Assembly: GCA_946480915.1 (NCBI GenBank)
Contig: CAMLLO010000035.1
Span: 1-45,099 of the forward strand
Source: an uncultured Sphingobacteriaceae bacterium
GTDB lineage: Bacteria > Bacteroidota > Bacteroidia > Sphingobacteriales > Sphingobacteriaceae
DNA: 45,099 bases
Reading direction: 5' to 3'
Both the position numbers and the translations under genes were made by a program. How positions within the stretch are numbered: position 1 is the stretch's first letter; each line of letters starts with the position of its first letter. Below the pieces are notes generated by a model. The model saw nothing but the letters and a program-made list of their open reading frames with translations. It was not told where the DNA came from and did not search any database. This document shows, one piece after another, positions 27,338 to 35,599 of the stretch.

Positions 27338-27750
27338 ATAGCTGGTAATCGGTAATTTAAATCTTCTTAATTGTCGTTTTGAAATTGAAAAAAGCATTTT
27401 TATGCCAACATAGTTGAATAATCAGCCAATTATGTAAAATAAGGTCCGGTACATTAAGGTATCTTTATATTAACCAATTAACAATTCCAAAAACTGAAAC
27501 AGAAGTAAAATTAAAGTTAAGTTTTCTTTTAACATAAGAAATAGTTTAAGTTTTTGGGTCAATTATAGCTTTTGTTTTGTTTAAATCACCAACTAATGAG
27601 TGCTTTTTTAAAAGTTTTTGCCATCTTTTTCAGTCGCTGTTCTTTTTTGGAGCACAAAATTCTTTTTACGTATCAGGTACGCAACCGGTTGTGTATCTAA
27701 ATGTGTTTTTTTAAGTCGTAACTGTCTAATTATTAATTTAATACAACTAT
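27338..27750 (+). promoter_or_regulatory. Long leader of the SusC2 operon
   Basis: This 413-bp AT-rich stretch has no gene. It holds the 17-bp motif TGCCAACATAGTTGAAT (27403-27419), the linked ACCAAT (27473-27478) and a LacI-type palindrome (27679-27694, listed separately). No good intrinsic terminator for the GH3 gene is visible, and no Bacteroidota -33/-7 promoter could be assigned with proper spacing. It probably contains the main promoter of the transport operon. Confidence 0.5.
27679..27694. promoter_or_regulatory. LacI/GalR-type operator candidate
   Basis: ACGCAACCGGTTGTGT is a 16-bp palindrome (7 of 8 base pairs match between half-sites) centred on CCGG, the usual layout of LacI-family operators. 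Its centre lies about 64 bp upstream of the SusC2 start codon, where a repressor could block transcription or the promoter. No LacI-family gene is in the window, so the regulator would be encoded elsewhere. Confidence 0.5.
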
Positions 27751-30700
27751 ATGATCGCTTCATTACTTCAAAGTAGATGGGGGTTGCTTTTTATTGTCTT
27801 TTCACTTTATTGCGGGAGTGCTTACTCTCATGATAAAACGATCGATTTAAAAGGTGCAGCACTCTCAAGTTCTTCCTCAAAATTCCTGTTTAATTTAAGT
27901 GAAAACAACAAGCTTGCGAAGGCCACTCACGCAATTGCCATTGTTAAAGAAGTCAGAGGAACGGTCTCTGATTCAGTTGGTCCTATGCCGGGGGTCCTGG
28001 TTTACGTAAAAAGTAATCCAAGTATTAGCACAACAACGGATTTAAATGGTAAGTATGTTTTAGATGTACCTGATGAGAGCTCTGTCGTGGTTTTTAAAAT
28101 GATAGGGTATTCCACTGTAGAATTGCCTGTTAAAGATAGAACAGTAATCAACGTGACTATAAAGGCTAGTTCTCAGATGCTGGATGATGCCGTGGTTGTA
28201 GCTTTCGGTACACAAAAGAAAGAATCGGTTATTGGCTCTATAACCACTATTAGGCCTAGTGAATTAAAGGTTCCTTCAAGTAATCTTACTACAGCATTAG
28301 CAGGACGTTTAGCGGGAGTTATCGCCTATCAGAGAAGTGGAGAACCTGGAAGAGATAATGCAGAGTTCTTTATTAGAGGTGCAACTACATTCGGTTACAA
28401 GCAGGATCCCTTGATTCTGATCGATAACATGGAATATTCAACCACCGATTTGGCTCGCTTGACAGTCGATGATATTGAGGCATTTTCAATATTAAAAGAT
28501 GCTTCAGCTAATGCCTTATACGGTGCGAGGGGAGCTAACGGAGTGATTCTTATCACTACCAAGCAGGGAAAAGTGGGTAAGCCAAAGATCAATGTTCGCT
28601 TTGAAAATTCTCTATCATCTGCCACACGGAATGTTGAATTAGCCGATCCCATTACCTACATGAAATTGCATAATGAGTCGTATATAACCCGAATGCCTAA
28701 TCAATCTACTCCATATTCTCAAAGTAAAATCGATAATACCATCTCTGGTATAAATCCAACAGTTTTCCCGGCCGTGAACTGGCAAGAACAGCTACTAAGA
28801 GATCAGGTAATGAATCAGCGTTTTAATTTTAATCTGGGTGGTGGTGGCCAAGTGGCCACCTATTATGTGGCGGGTGCTGTAAATCAGGATAACGGAATTT
28901 TAAAAGTTGATCAACGCAATAATTTTAACAGTAATATTGATCTTAAAAGCTTTAACCTTCGTTCAAATGTTGAGTTAAATGTGGCAAAGGCCACTAAGGT
29001 CGGAATTCGTTTAAACGGAAACTTTGATGCATATGAAGGACCACTCGATGGTGGTAAAGGGATGTATCAAAAAATAATGCGTACAAATCCGGTTTTGTTC
29101 CAGCCGTATTACAATGTTGAAGAAGGAACAGGGGGGACAGCAAAACATATCATGTTTGGTAATACAGCCAATGGTGAGTATTTGAACCCTTATGCTGATA
29201 TGGTTAAGGGCTATAAGCAAGAATCCCGATCGTTGATGGTGGCACAGGTAGAACTAAAACAGGATTTTGGTTTCCTTACTAAAGGGCTTTCTCTTAATGC
29301 AATGACTAATATTAATCGAACTGCATTTTTCGATGTTACCCGTGCATACAATCCATTCTTATATAGCGCCGGAAGCTATGACAAGTTAACCAATACCTAT
29401 AAACTTATACCTATCAATCCCGATACTGGAAGGGACTTCCTGGATTATTCTGAAGGTAATAAAAGTGTAGCGTCGGTGTTTCACTTTCAATCCGCTTTAA
29501 GTTATAACCGTACATTCAATGATAAACACACAATTGGCGGTACAGGAGTAGTAATTATGAGTTCGAGGCTTGATGGAAACGCTTCAACACTTCAAGAGTC
29601 TTTAGCCTCGCGAAATTTCGGAATTTCTGGAAGGGCCACTTATGGATATGATAATCGCTATTTCGCCGAATTTAACTTTGGTTATAATGGGTCCGAGCGA
29701 TTTTATGAAACAGAACGATTCGGATTCTTTCCTTCCGCAGGTTTAGCATGGCAAATTTCAAATGAAAAGTTTTTTGAGCCCTTATTAAATACTGTAAGTA
29801 AATTAAAAATAAGAGGAAACTATGGATTAGTTGGTAATGATGCCATCGGCAGTAAAGACGATAGGTTTTTTTACTTGTCGGAAGTAAATATGAGCAATAG
29901 CGCTTACGGTGCAACATTCGGCAGCAGTTCTCCATATACGCGCCCTGGAATTTCTGTTAACAGGTACGAAAATCAGGCTATTACCTGGGAAACTGCAGCG
30001 AATTCCACCTTCGGCCTAGAAGTTGGGCTTTGGAATAAACTGGATATTATTGCTGAGTACTTTACAGAAAATAGATATAATATCCTGATGGATAGAAAAT
30101 CTATACCTAAAAGTATGGGTTTACAGGGAAGTGCTCCTAAGGCGAACGTGGGTAAAGCCAGATCGAGATCTTACGAGCTCCAATTGAATTACAATCAGGC
30201 TATTAAAAAAGATTTAATTATTGGACTTCGTAGCAACTTTACGTTTGCTCGTAACATGTTCCGAGCCTATGAAGAACCTGCCTATGCTCAGCCATGGTTG
30301 TACAGAGTTGGTCATTCCACGTCTCAACAATGGGGGTTTATAGCAGAACGCTTATTTGTTGACGACGAGGAAGTTAGAAGCTCACCTACTCAAAATTTCG
30401 GTAATGCACCTACTATGGGTGGAGACATTAAATTTAAAGATATAAATGGCGATGGTCAAATATCTGAGTTAGACAGAGTACCGATTGGCATGCCAACTCG
30501 CCCTGAAATAGTATATGGTTTTGGCCCGGCAATTACCTATAAAAACTTTGATTTTAACTTCTTTATTCAGGGATCTGCGAGATCTTCATTCTGGATAGAT
30601 CCTGAGGCGACTGCTCCATTTGTTGAATACAGGTACGGTAGTGAGTTGCAAGGCGTCCGACTCCAAAACCAATTGCTACAAGCTTATGCAGACAATCATT

Positions 30701-31041
30701 GGTCAGAACAGGATCGCAACTTATATGCCCTGTGGCCACGCTTAAGTTCTTTCCCTGTTCAAAATGGATCTGGTAGTTCTTTACAAAGTAACAATACTCA
30801 AAAAAGTACATGGTTTATGCGTGATGGCTCTTTCCTCCGGTTAAAACAAGTAGACGCCGGATATACATTTCCAAGAAAACTTACTCAAAGGCTTCGCATG
30901 GAAAATTTGAGATTATATGCCAGTGCGACCAATTTATTAACCCTTAGTAAATTCAAATTATGGGACATCGAAATGGGAGGCGAAGGCTTGGGTTATCCAG
31001 TACAAAAAGTATTAAACTTTGGTGTTCAGGTTGGATTTTAA
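27751..31041 (+). CDS. SusC/RagA-family TonB-dependent receptor without STN domain (SusC2)
   Basis: 1096 aa. The signal peptide (LLFIVFSLYCGSAYS) is followed by a low-complexity stretch of about 40 residues with no STN domain, then a CarboxypepD_reg-like domain (about 66-140, VRGTVSDSVGPMPGVLVYV). A segment LDDAVVVAFGTQKKESVIGS leads into the plug (about 150-270, ending NALYGARGANGVILITTKQG). The outer-membrane barrel finishes KVLNFGVQVGF. It imports oligosaccharides with SusD2. Lack of an STN domain and of a neighbouring sigma/FecR pair means its regulation differs from SusC1. The next gene starts 10 bp after its stop. Confidence 0.96.
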   Translation: MIASLLQSRWGLLFIVFSLYCGSAYSHDKTIDLKGAALSSSSSKFLFNLSENNKLAKATHAIAIVKEVRGTVSDSVGPMPGVLVYVKSNPSISTTTDLNGKYVLDVPDESSVVVFKMIGYSTVELPVKDRTVINVTIKASSQMLDDAVVVAFGTQKKESVIGSITTIRPSELKVPSSNLTTALAGRLAGVIAYQRSGEPGRDNAEFFIRGATTFGYKQDPLILIDNMEYSTTDLARLTVDDIEAFSILKDASANALYGARGANGVILITTKQGKVGKPKINVRFENSLSSATRNVELADPITYMKLHNESYITRMPNQSTPYSQSKIDNTISGINPTVFPAVNWQEQLLRDQVMNQRFNFNLGGGGQVATYYVAGAVNQDNGILKVDQRNNFNSNIDLKSFNLRSNVELNVAKATKVGIRLNGNFDAYEGPLDGGKGMYQKIMRTNPVLFQPYYNVEEGTGGTAKHIMFGNTANGEYLNPYADMVKGYKQESRSLMVAQVELKQDFGFLTKGLSLNAMTNINRTAFFDVTRAYNPFLYSAGSYDKLTNTYKLIPINPDTGRDFLDYSEGNKSVASVFHFQSALSYNRTFNDKHTIGGTGVVIMSSRLDGNASTLQESLASRNFGISGRATYGYDNRYFAEFNFGYNGSERFYETERFGFFPSAGLAWQISNEKFFEPLLNTVSKLKIRGNYGLVGNDAIGSKDDRFFYLSEVNMSNSAYGATFGSSSPYTRPGISVNRYENQAITWETAANSTFGLEVGLWNKLDIIAEYFTENRYNILMDRKSIPKSMGLQGSAPKANVGKARSRSYELQLNYNQAIKKDLIIGLRSNFTFARNMFRAYEEPAYAQPWLYRVGHSTSQQWGFIAERLFVDDEEVRSSPTQNFGNAPTMGGDIKFKDINGDGQISELDRVPIGMPTRPEIVYGFGPAITYKNFDFNFFIQGSARSSFWIDPEATAPFVEYRYGSELQGVRLQNQLLQAYADNHWSEQDRNLYALWPRLSSFPVQNGSGSSLQSNNTQKSTWFMRDGSFLRLKQVDAGYTFPRKLTQRLRMENLRLYASATNLLTLSKFKLWDIEMGGEGLGYPVQKVLNFGVQVGF

Positions 31042-31051
31042 AAAAACAAAG

Positions 31052-32983
31052 ATGAAAAAAATTAGAATAGTATTTATACTTACACTCATAGGAGCTTTAT
31101 CCTCGTGTAATAAATATCTCGATGTTGTTCCCGATAACGTTGCGACAATCGATTACGCGTTTAATCTCCGTTCTTCTGCAGAGCGCTATTTATTTACTTG
31201 TTATTCTTACATGCCACGGCATGGCCACTTTAATACTAATCCTGCTTTCAACTCTGCAGACGAAGTTTGGTATCCTGTGCCTCCCATGGATGTAAATACA
31301 GATATCTATAATATTGCCTTAGGCTTCCAGAATGTCTCGGACCCCTATGCTAATTATTGGGAAGGTAGCAGGCAGGGGCGGCCATTGTTCCAGGGTATCC
31401 GTGATTGCAATATCTTTCTTGAAAATATCGAAAAAGTGGAAGAGCTTGCCAGTTTTGAAAGGGAAAGATGGATTTCTGAAGTAAAGTTTCTAAAAGCCTA
31501 TTATCATTTTTATTTAATGCGAATGTATGGTCCCATTCCAATAATTCGCGATAATTTACCTATTTCGGCCTCACCGGATGAAGTCCAAGTTTACAGAGAG
31601 CCAGTTGATGAGGTAGTAAAATATATTATTCAATTATTAGATGAAGCTTATGCGAACGACAATTTGCCAGAAAAGCTCGCTGGAACTGAACAGTCGGAAT
31701 TGGGTAGAATAACTAAACCAATTGTATTAGCATTAAAAGCAAAAGTTTTAGTAACAGCAGCAAGCCCTTTATTTAATGGTAATCCTGAATATTCTAATTT
31801 TAAAGATAAAAGAGGAGTTCAACTCTTTAATCCTGTGTATGAATCTAAAAAATGGGAAGACGCTGTTAATGCCTGTAAGGCAGCGATAGACTATTGCCAT
31901 CTTCAAGGTCTTGGATTAAATAAATTCGTGGACAAGCCTGGTTATGTTATTAATGATTCCATTAGAACAGAACTAGACTTCCGTACTGCATTAACTGCAA
32001 GAGATAATAATCTTGAAATAATTTGGGCAAATACAAATAGTAAGGCTGATGTGAATATGCAGCGCTGGTCAATGCCTATTATAGCACCGAATGCTACCAG
32101 TGGTTCTGGTCCTAAAGGACTCCTTTCTCCAACTCTAAAAATGGCGGAGATATTTTATACCCGAAATGGCCTGCCCATAACCGATGATAAAACCTGGGAT
32201 TATAATGATCGTTATGCACTTAGAACTGCGGTCGAGGCAGAACGTTTTTATATTGCAGATAACGAGCGAACTGTAAAGTTGCATTTTGATAGAGAGCCTC
32301 GTTTTTATGCTTCGCTAGGTTTTGACCGAGGAATTTGGTTCGGCAACTGGCAAAATAATTATAGTGTAAATACTCCACTAAATTATGTTCAGGGAAGAAA
32401 AGGAGAGATATCTGCCAGACAAGGTATTAGTAATTATTCTATAACCAGTTACTATCCGAAGAAACTTGTTAATATAGAAACTTTTGCGGCTGCAAATGAT
32501 GGAAATATTACAAGTAATACGGTTAGTTATCCCTGGCCTGAAATGCGAATGGCAGACCTATATTTAATGTATTCTGAAGCCTTAAATGAATTAAATGGCT
32601 ATAATTCCGAAACTACAGAATGGATTAATAAGGTTAGAGAACGAGCAGATATTCCATCTGTTGAAGAAGCATGGGATCAATTTTCAAATACTCCGGGATA
32701 TTATAAGCAAAAGGATAACCTTAGAAGGATTATACATCAGGAGCGTGCCATAGAACTGGCTTTTGAAGGTCACAGATTTTGGGATCTAAGAAGATGGAAA
32801 GAGGCGCATAAAGATCTAAATGCTCCGGTAAGAGGCTGGGATATACTTCAGGAAAGTGCCAGTTCTTTTTACAGGCCGGTATTGCTTTATAACCAACGAT
32901 TCACAATGAAAGAATATTTATGGCCAATAAAGCTTTCAGAAATGCAAATAAATAAAAACTTGGTTCAAAATCCGGGCTGGTAA
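31052..32983 (+). CDS. SusD/RagB-family outer-membrane glycan-binding lipoprotein (SusD2)
   Basis: 643 aa from the ATG at 31052, chosen because it gives the lipoprotein signal MKKIRIVFILTLIGALSSC. An upstream in-frame Met at 31019 lies inside SusC2. SusD features include FLKAYYHFYLMRMYGPIPII in the N-terminal half and the C-terminal block HQERAIELAFEGHRFWDLRR. It is longer than SusD1 (643 against 489 aa), the extra length being in the central surface loops, which suggests a larger or more branched ligand. It pairs with SusC2. Confidence 0.96.
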   Translation: MKKIRIVFILTLIGALSSCNKYLDVVPDNVATIDYAFNLRSSAERYLFTCYSYMPRHGHFNTNPAFNSADEVWYPVPPMDVNTDIYNIALGFQNVSDPYANYWEGSRQGRPLFQGIRDCNIFLENIEKVEELASFERERWISEVKFLKAYYHFYLMRMYGPIPIIRDNLPISASPDEVQVYREPVDEVVKYIIQLLDEAYANDNLPEKLAGTEQSELGRITKPIVLALKAKVLVTAASPLFNGNPEYSNFKDKRGVQLFNPVYESKKWEDAVNACKAAIDYCHLQGLGLNKFVDKPGYVINDSIRTELDFRTALTARDNNLEIIWANTNSKADVNMQRWSMPIIAPNATSGSGPKGLLSPTLKMAEIFYTRNGLPITDDKTWDYNDRYALRTAVEAERFYIADNERTVKLHFDREPRFYASLGFDRGIWFGNWQNNYSVNTPLNYVQGRKGEISARQGISNYSITSYYPKKLVNIETFAAANDGNITSNTVSYPWPEMRMADLYLMYSEALNELNGYNSETTEWINKVRERADIPSVEEAWDQFSNTPGYYKQKDNLRRIIHQERAIELAFEGHRFWDLRRWKEAHKDLNAPVRGWDILQESASSFYRPVLLYNQRFTMKEYLWPIKLSEMQINKNLVQNPGW

Positions 32984-33001
32984 AAATTAAACTATTTAGA
33001 A

Positions 33002-34249
33002 ATGAAAAAATTCAGAATTTTATTTTCGCTTTTCTTGCTGGCTACTCTGTTATATGGTTGTAAAGAGGAATTTAGCAAACCCATTGATGGAAATGGAAAC
33101 GCTCCAAAACCAATTATCAATCCTTCAGTGGAAAATGTATCTGGCGGAGCGGTAATCAGTTATACATTACCTGATGACCCGAACCTTTTATATGTAAAAG
33201 CTGTATATCAGCGTAACGGTACAACGGTAGAATCAAAAGCTTCATATTTCAAAAACTACGTAGTTGTCGAAGGATTAGGAGATACCAAAGAACAGGATGT
33301 GATTTTATATGCTATAAGCCGGGCCGAAAAAGCCTCAGCGCCAGTGAGCGTAAAAATCAGTCCACTAGCTCCCTCTATTTCCCTTGTTCTGGAATCATTA
33401 GATATTGTGGAGTCATTTGGAGGCATGAGTGTGAAATTCGAGAACCCGGTATCTAATGCTAATCTGCCAAATAATATCGTCATTGGAGTGTTAGTATGGG
33501 ATACCAATTTAAACGAGTGGCGAGATGTTGATGCGTATTATACGGGTCTTGAAAATGGTGTTTTTTCTGTGCGTGGATTACCATCAGTTGAACAGAAATT
33601 TGGCTTTTTTGTGAGAGATACATGGGGAAACAAGACTGAAATTATAGAGAAAGTGTTGACCCCAATTTATGAGGAAGAAATTGATGTTTCAAAAATCACC
33701 TATGCGAAAGGGAAATTTCCTGTTCCACAAGTAGCACCTCTTCCCAGTACGGGCGATCCGGTGCTTGAGCCAGGAAATCTTAGCTCATGGCCACTAGGTA
33801 ATTTGTTTGACGGTAAAATCGGAAATAGTGGATTTCATACCAATGAAAGAAACCCTGTTCCAATTTGGATACCTATGGATTTAGGAGTAACAGTTCAACT
33901 AAGCCGCTATAAAATATGGCAAAGGATGCATGACGATAATCATACGTATTTCTATAGCCATGGAAATCCTCATGAATGGGAAATATGGGGTACAAATACG
34001 CCAACAGATCCTAATAGTTGGCAATTGCTTGATCACCAAATCATGATAAAGCCTTCAGGGCTGCCGGTCGGGCAGGTTAATAATGATGACGTGGAAATTG
34101 CTCGACTCGGTCATGAGTATGAGTTTCCAATTGGAACTCCTGCTGTGAGATATATTGCGTGGAAACATATTGATAGTTGGGCGGCCATAGAAGGTTCTAC
34201 TGGCTTCCTCCACATGTCTGAAATGAAGTTATGGGGGCAAATTAAATAA
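33002..34249 (+). CDS. DUF4959/DUF5126/DUF5000 lipoprotein, putative surface glycan-binding protein
   Basis: 415 aa, in the SusE-like position, 18 bp after SusD2. The signal MKKFRILFSLFLLATLLYGC has a lipobox Cys at 20. Two Ig-like beta-domains follow (about 28-125 and 126-225, matching the DUF4959 and DUF5126 pattern, e.g. VISYTLPDDPNLLYVKAVYQ and GVLVWDTNLNEW). A C-terminal DUF5000/discoidin-like domain (about 255-415) has NLFDGKIGNSGFHTNE, PIWIPMDLGVTVQLSRYKIW and HMSEMKLWGQ. Proteins with this layout sit beside susCD in many PULs and are thought to bind the substrate at the surface. No catalytic motif is seen. Confidence 0.88.
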   Translation: MKKFRILFSLFLLATLLYGCKEEFSKPIDGNGNAPKPIINPSVENVSGGAVISYTLPDDPNLLYVKAVYQRNGTTVESKASYFKNYVVVEGLGDTKEQDVILYAISRAEKASAPVSVKISPLAPSISLVLESLDIVESFGGMSVKFENPVSNANLPNNIVIGVLVWDTNLNEWRDVDAYYTGLENGVFSVRGLPSVEQKFGFFVRDTWGNKTEIIEKVLTPIYEEEIDVSKITYAKGKFPVPQVAPLPSTGDPVLEPGNLSSWPLGNLFDGKIGNSGFHTNERNPVPIWIPMDLGVTVQLSRYKIWQRMHDDNHTYFYSHGNPHEWEIWGTNTPTDPNSWQLLDHQIMIKPSGLPVGQVNNDDVEIARLGHEYEFPIGTPAVRYIAWKHIDSWAAIEGSTGFLHMSEMKLWGQIK

Positions 34250-34272
34250 TCACAACATTAGATAAGACGATT

Positions 34273-35487
34273 ATGAGAGCGAATCATATTTTTAAATACT
34301 GTGTTCTTCTTATTCTCACAACAGGGCTTTTTGCCTCTTGTGAGAAAGGAGCACCTGAAGCGGAGTTTCTTAAAGGAGGCGAAACTATTTATACTGGAAA
34401 GCCTGAAAGTTTAGAATCCTTCCCAGGATACAAACGGAATAAATTAACATGGGCTCTGGTTTCAGATCCTAAAATTAATAAGGTAAAGGTGTTTTGGAAT
34501 AATCCGGCTTTGCCAGACGGTACAGTTCCTGGGCCAGGAGTTAGGAATCCCGGAAAGGATTCGGTAGTTATGGATATTCAAAGGACATCAGGCAACCAGT
34601 TAGTTGAAGTTATTATAGATCGTTTAGATGAAGGTGTTTATACTTTCGATGTGTATACATACGACAAGGATGGACATAGTTCTATAAAATCAGAAGTAAT
34701 TGGGGAAGTATATGCAGATACTTATCAAAGTTCTATTTCGAATAGACCCTTGGATTCTGCAGAATACCATACTACAACTAAAGAAGTGAAACTTAAATGG
34801 TTTGGAGTTTCTCAACAAGCAAATGTTGTGGATGTTGAATATACAGATATCGCCGGTCAATTAAGAACTGTGCAAATAACTAAGGTTGTATTTGACCCAC
34901 GTAAACCCGGGGTGTTTTTGGACCGTAATGTGCTGCCAGATTATAAAGAGGGTACATCATTCAAATATAGAACCGGATATTTACCAACTTCAACTGCAAT
35001 TGATGCTTTTTATACAGATTATCGAGAGGTTATGCCCACGTTATACGTACCACCTCCACCGCCACCATCAGGTCCTGCGAATTTAGCTTTAACTACTAAG
35101 GTAACTGCAAGTAGTTCAGCAACACAAGCGTTAACAGATGGAGATCGTTCCAATGCAGCTAAATGGCAGCCTAGTAGCGGTGAGCGCGCTGATCTGAACG
35201 TCTGGTTTTATGTGGATCTTGGTTCTTCGATGGATATTACAACAACTCAAGTGTATTTCACGAAAGATCCGAACAAAATTACTTACTACGAAGTATTAAC
35301 AACCACGGAAGCGACTGTAGGTACAAGTACAAAGTGGAAAAGAGCTTTTATTAAATTTGGAGCCCCTGACGCAGAAGACAAAAATGTATTTAATAAACTT
35401 CAGGCAAGGTATGTCAAGGTAAATATTGGTCTGAGAGACGAAAGTTCTAATATTAATGTTTCAGAACTTGAAGTATATAATAAATAA
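34273..35487 (+). CDS. DUF4998 plus F5/8 type C domain lipoprotein, putative surface glycan-binding protein
   Basis: 404 aa, 23 bp after the DUF5000 gene. The lipoprotein signal ends LFASC (Cys 23). A DUF4998 module (about 40-255, two Ig-like repeats: RNKLTWALVSDPKINKVKVF and KEVKLKWFGVSQQANVVDVE, closing with KYRTGYLPTSTAIDAFYTDY) is joined by a linker of six prolines (near residue 260) to a discoidin-like F5/8 C domain (about 265-404, DGDRSNAAKWQPSS ... FYVDLGSSMDITTTQVYF). The rigid proline linker probably holds the binding domain away from the membrane. The DUF4998 module is homologous to that of the next gene. Last gene of the SusC2 operon before a strong terminator. Confidence 0.88.
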   Translation: MRANHIFKYCVLLILTTGLFASCEKGAPEAEFLKGGETIYTGKPESLESFPGYKRNKLTWALVSDPKINKVKVFWNNPALPDGTVPGPGVRNPGKDSVVMDIQRTSGNQLVEVIIDRLDEGVYTFDVYTYDKDGHSSIKSEVIGEVYADTYQSSISNRPLDSAEYHTTTKEVKLKWFGVSQQANVVDVEYTDIAGQLRTVQITKVVFDPRKPGVFLDRNVLPDYKEGTSFKYRTGYLPTSTAIDAFYTDYREVMPTLYVPPPPPPSGPANLALTTKVTASSSATQALTDGDRSNAAKWQPSSGERADLNVWFYVDLGSSMDITTTQVYFTKDPNKITYYEVLTTTEATVGTSTKWKRAFIKFGAPDAEDKNVFNKLQARYVKVNIGLRDESSNINVSELEVYNK

Positions 35488-35529
35488 GTTCTTTAAAATA
35501 GGGCTATAACTGTTGGACGTTAAACGATT

Positions 35530-35577
35530 AAGGCCATAAGATTGAAGGTATAATAGCTTCAGTTTTGTGGCCTTTTT
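35530..35577 (+). terminator. Intrinsic terminator after the SusC2 operon
   Basis: AAGGCCA (35530-35536) pairs with TGGCCTT near 35568-35574; inner bases TGAAG/CTTCA extend the hairpin after a short bulge, and the stem runs directly into a T-tract (TTTTT). It is the best terminator in the window. It ends only about 22 bp before the next start codon, leaving little room for a separate promoter. Confidence 0.75.
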
Positions 35578-35599
35578 AATTCACCTATTGCTTTAAGAA

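Noticed and set aside
27553..27574. Possible Bacteroidota -33 (TTTG) and -7 (TAGCTTTT) promoter before SusC2
   Set aside because: The two boxes are only about 9 bp apart, whereas about 19 bp is needed, and the -7 box lacks the final G.
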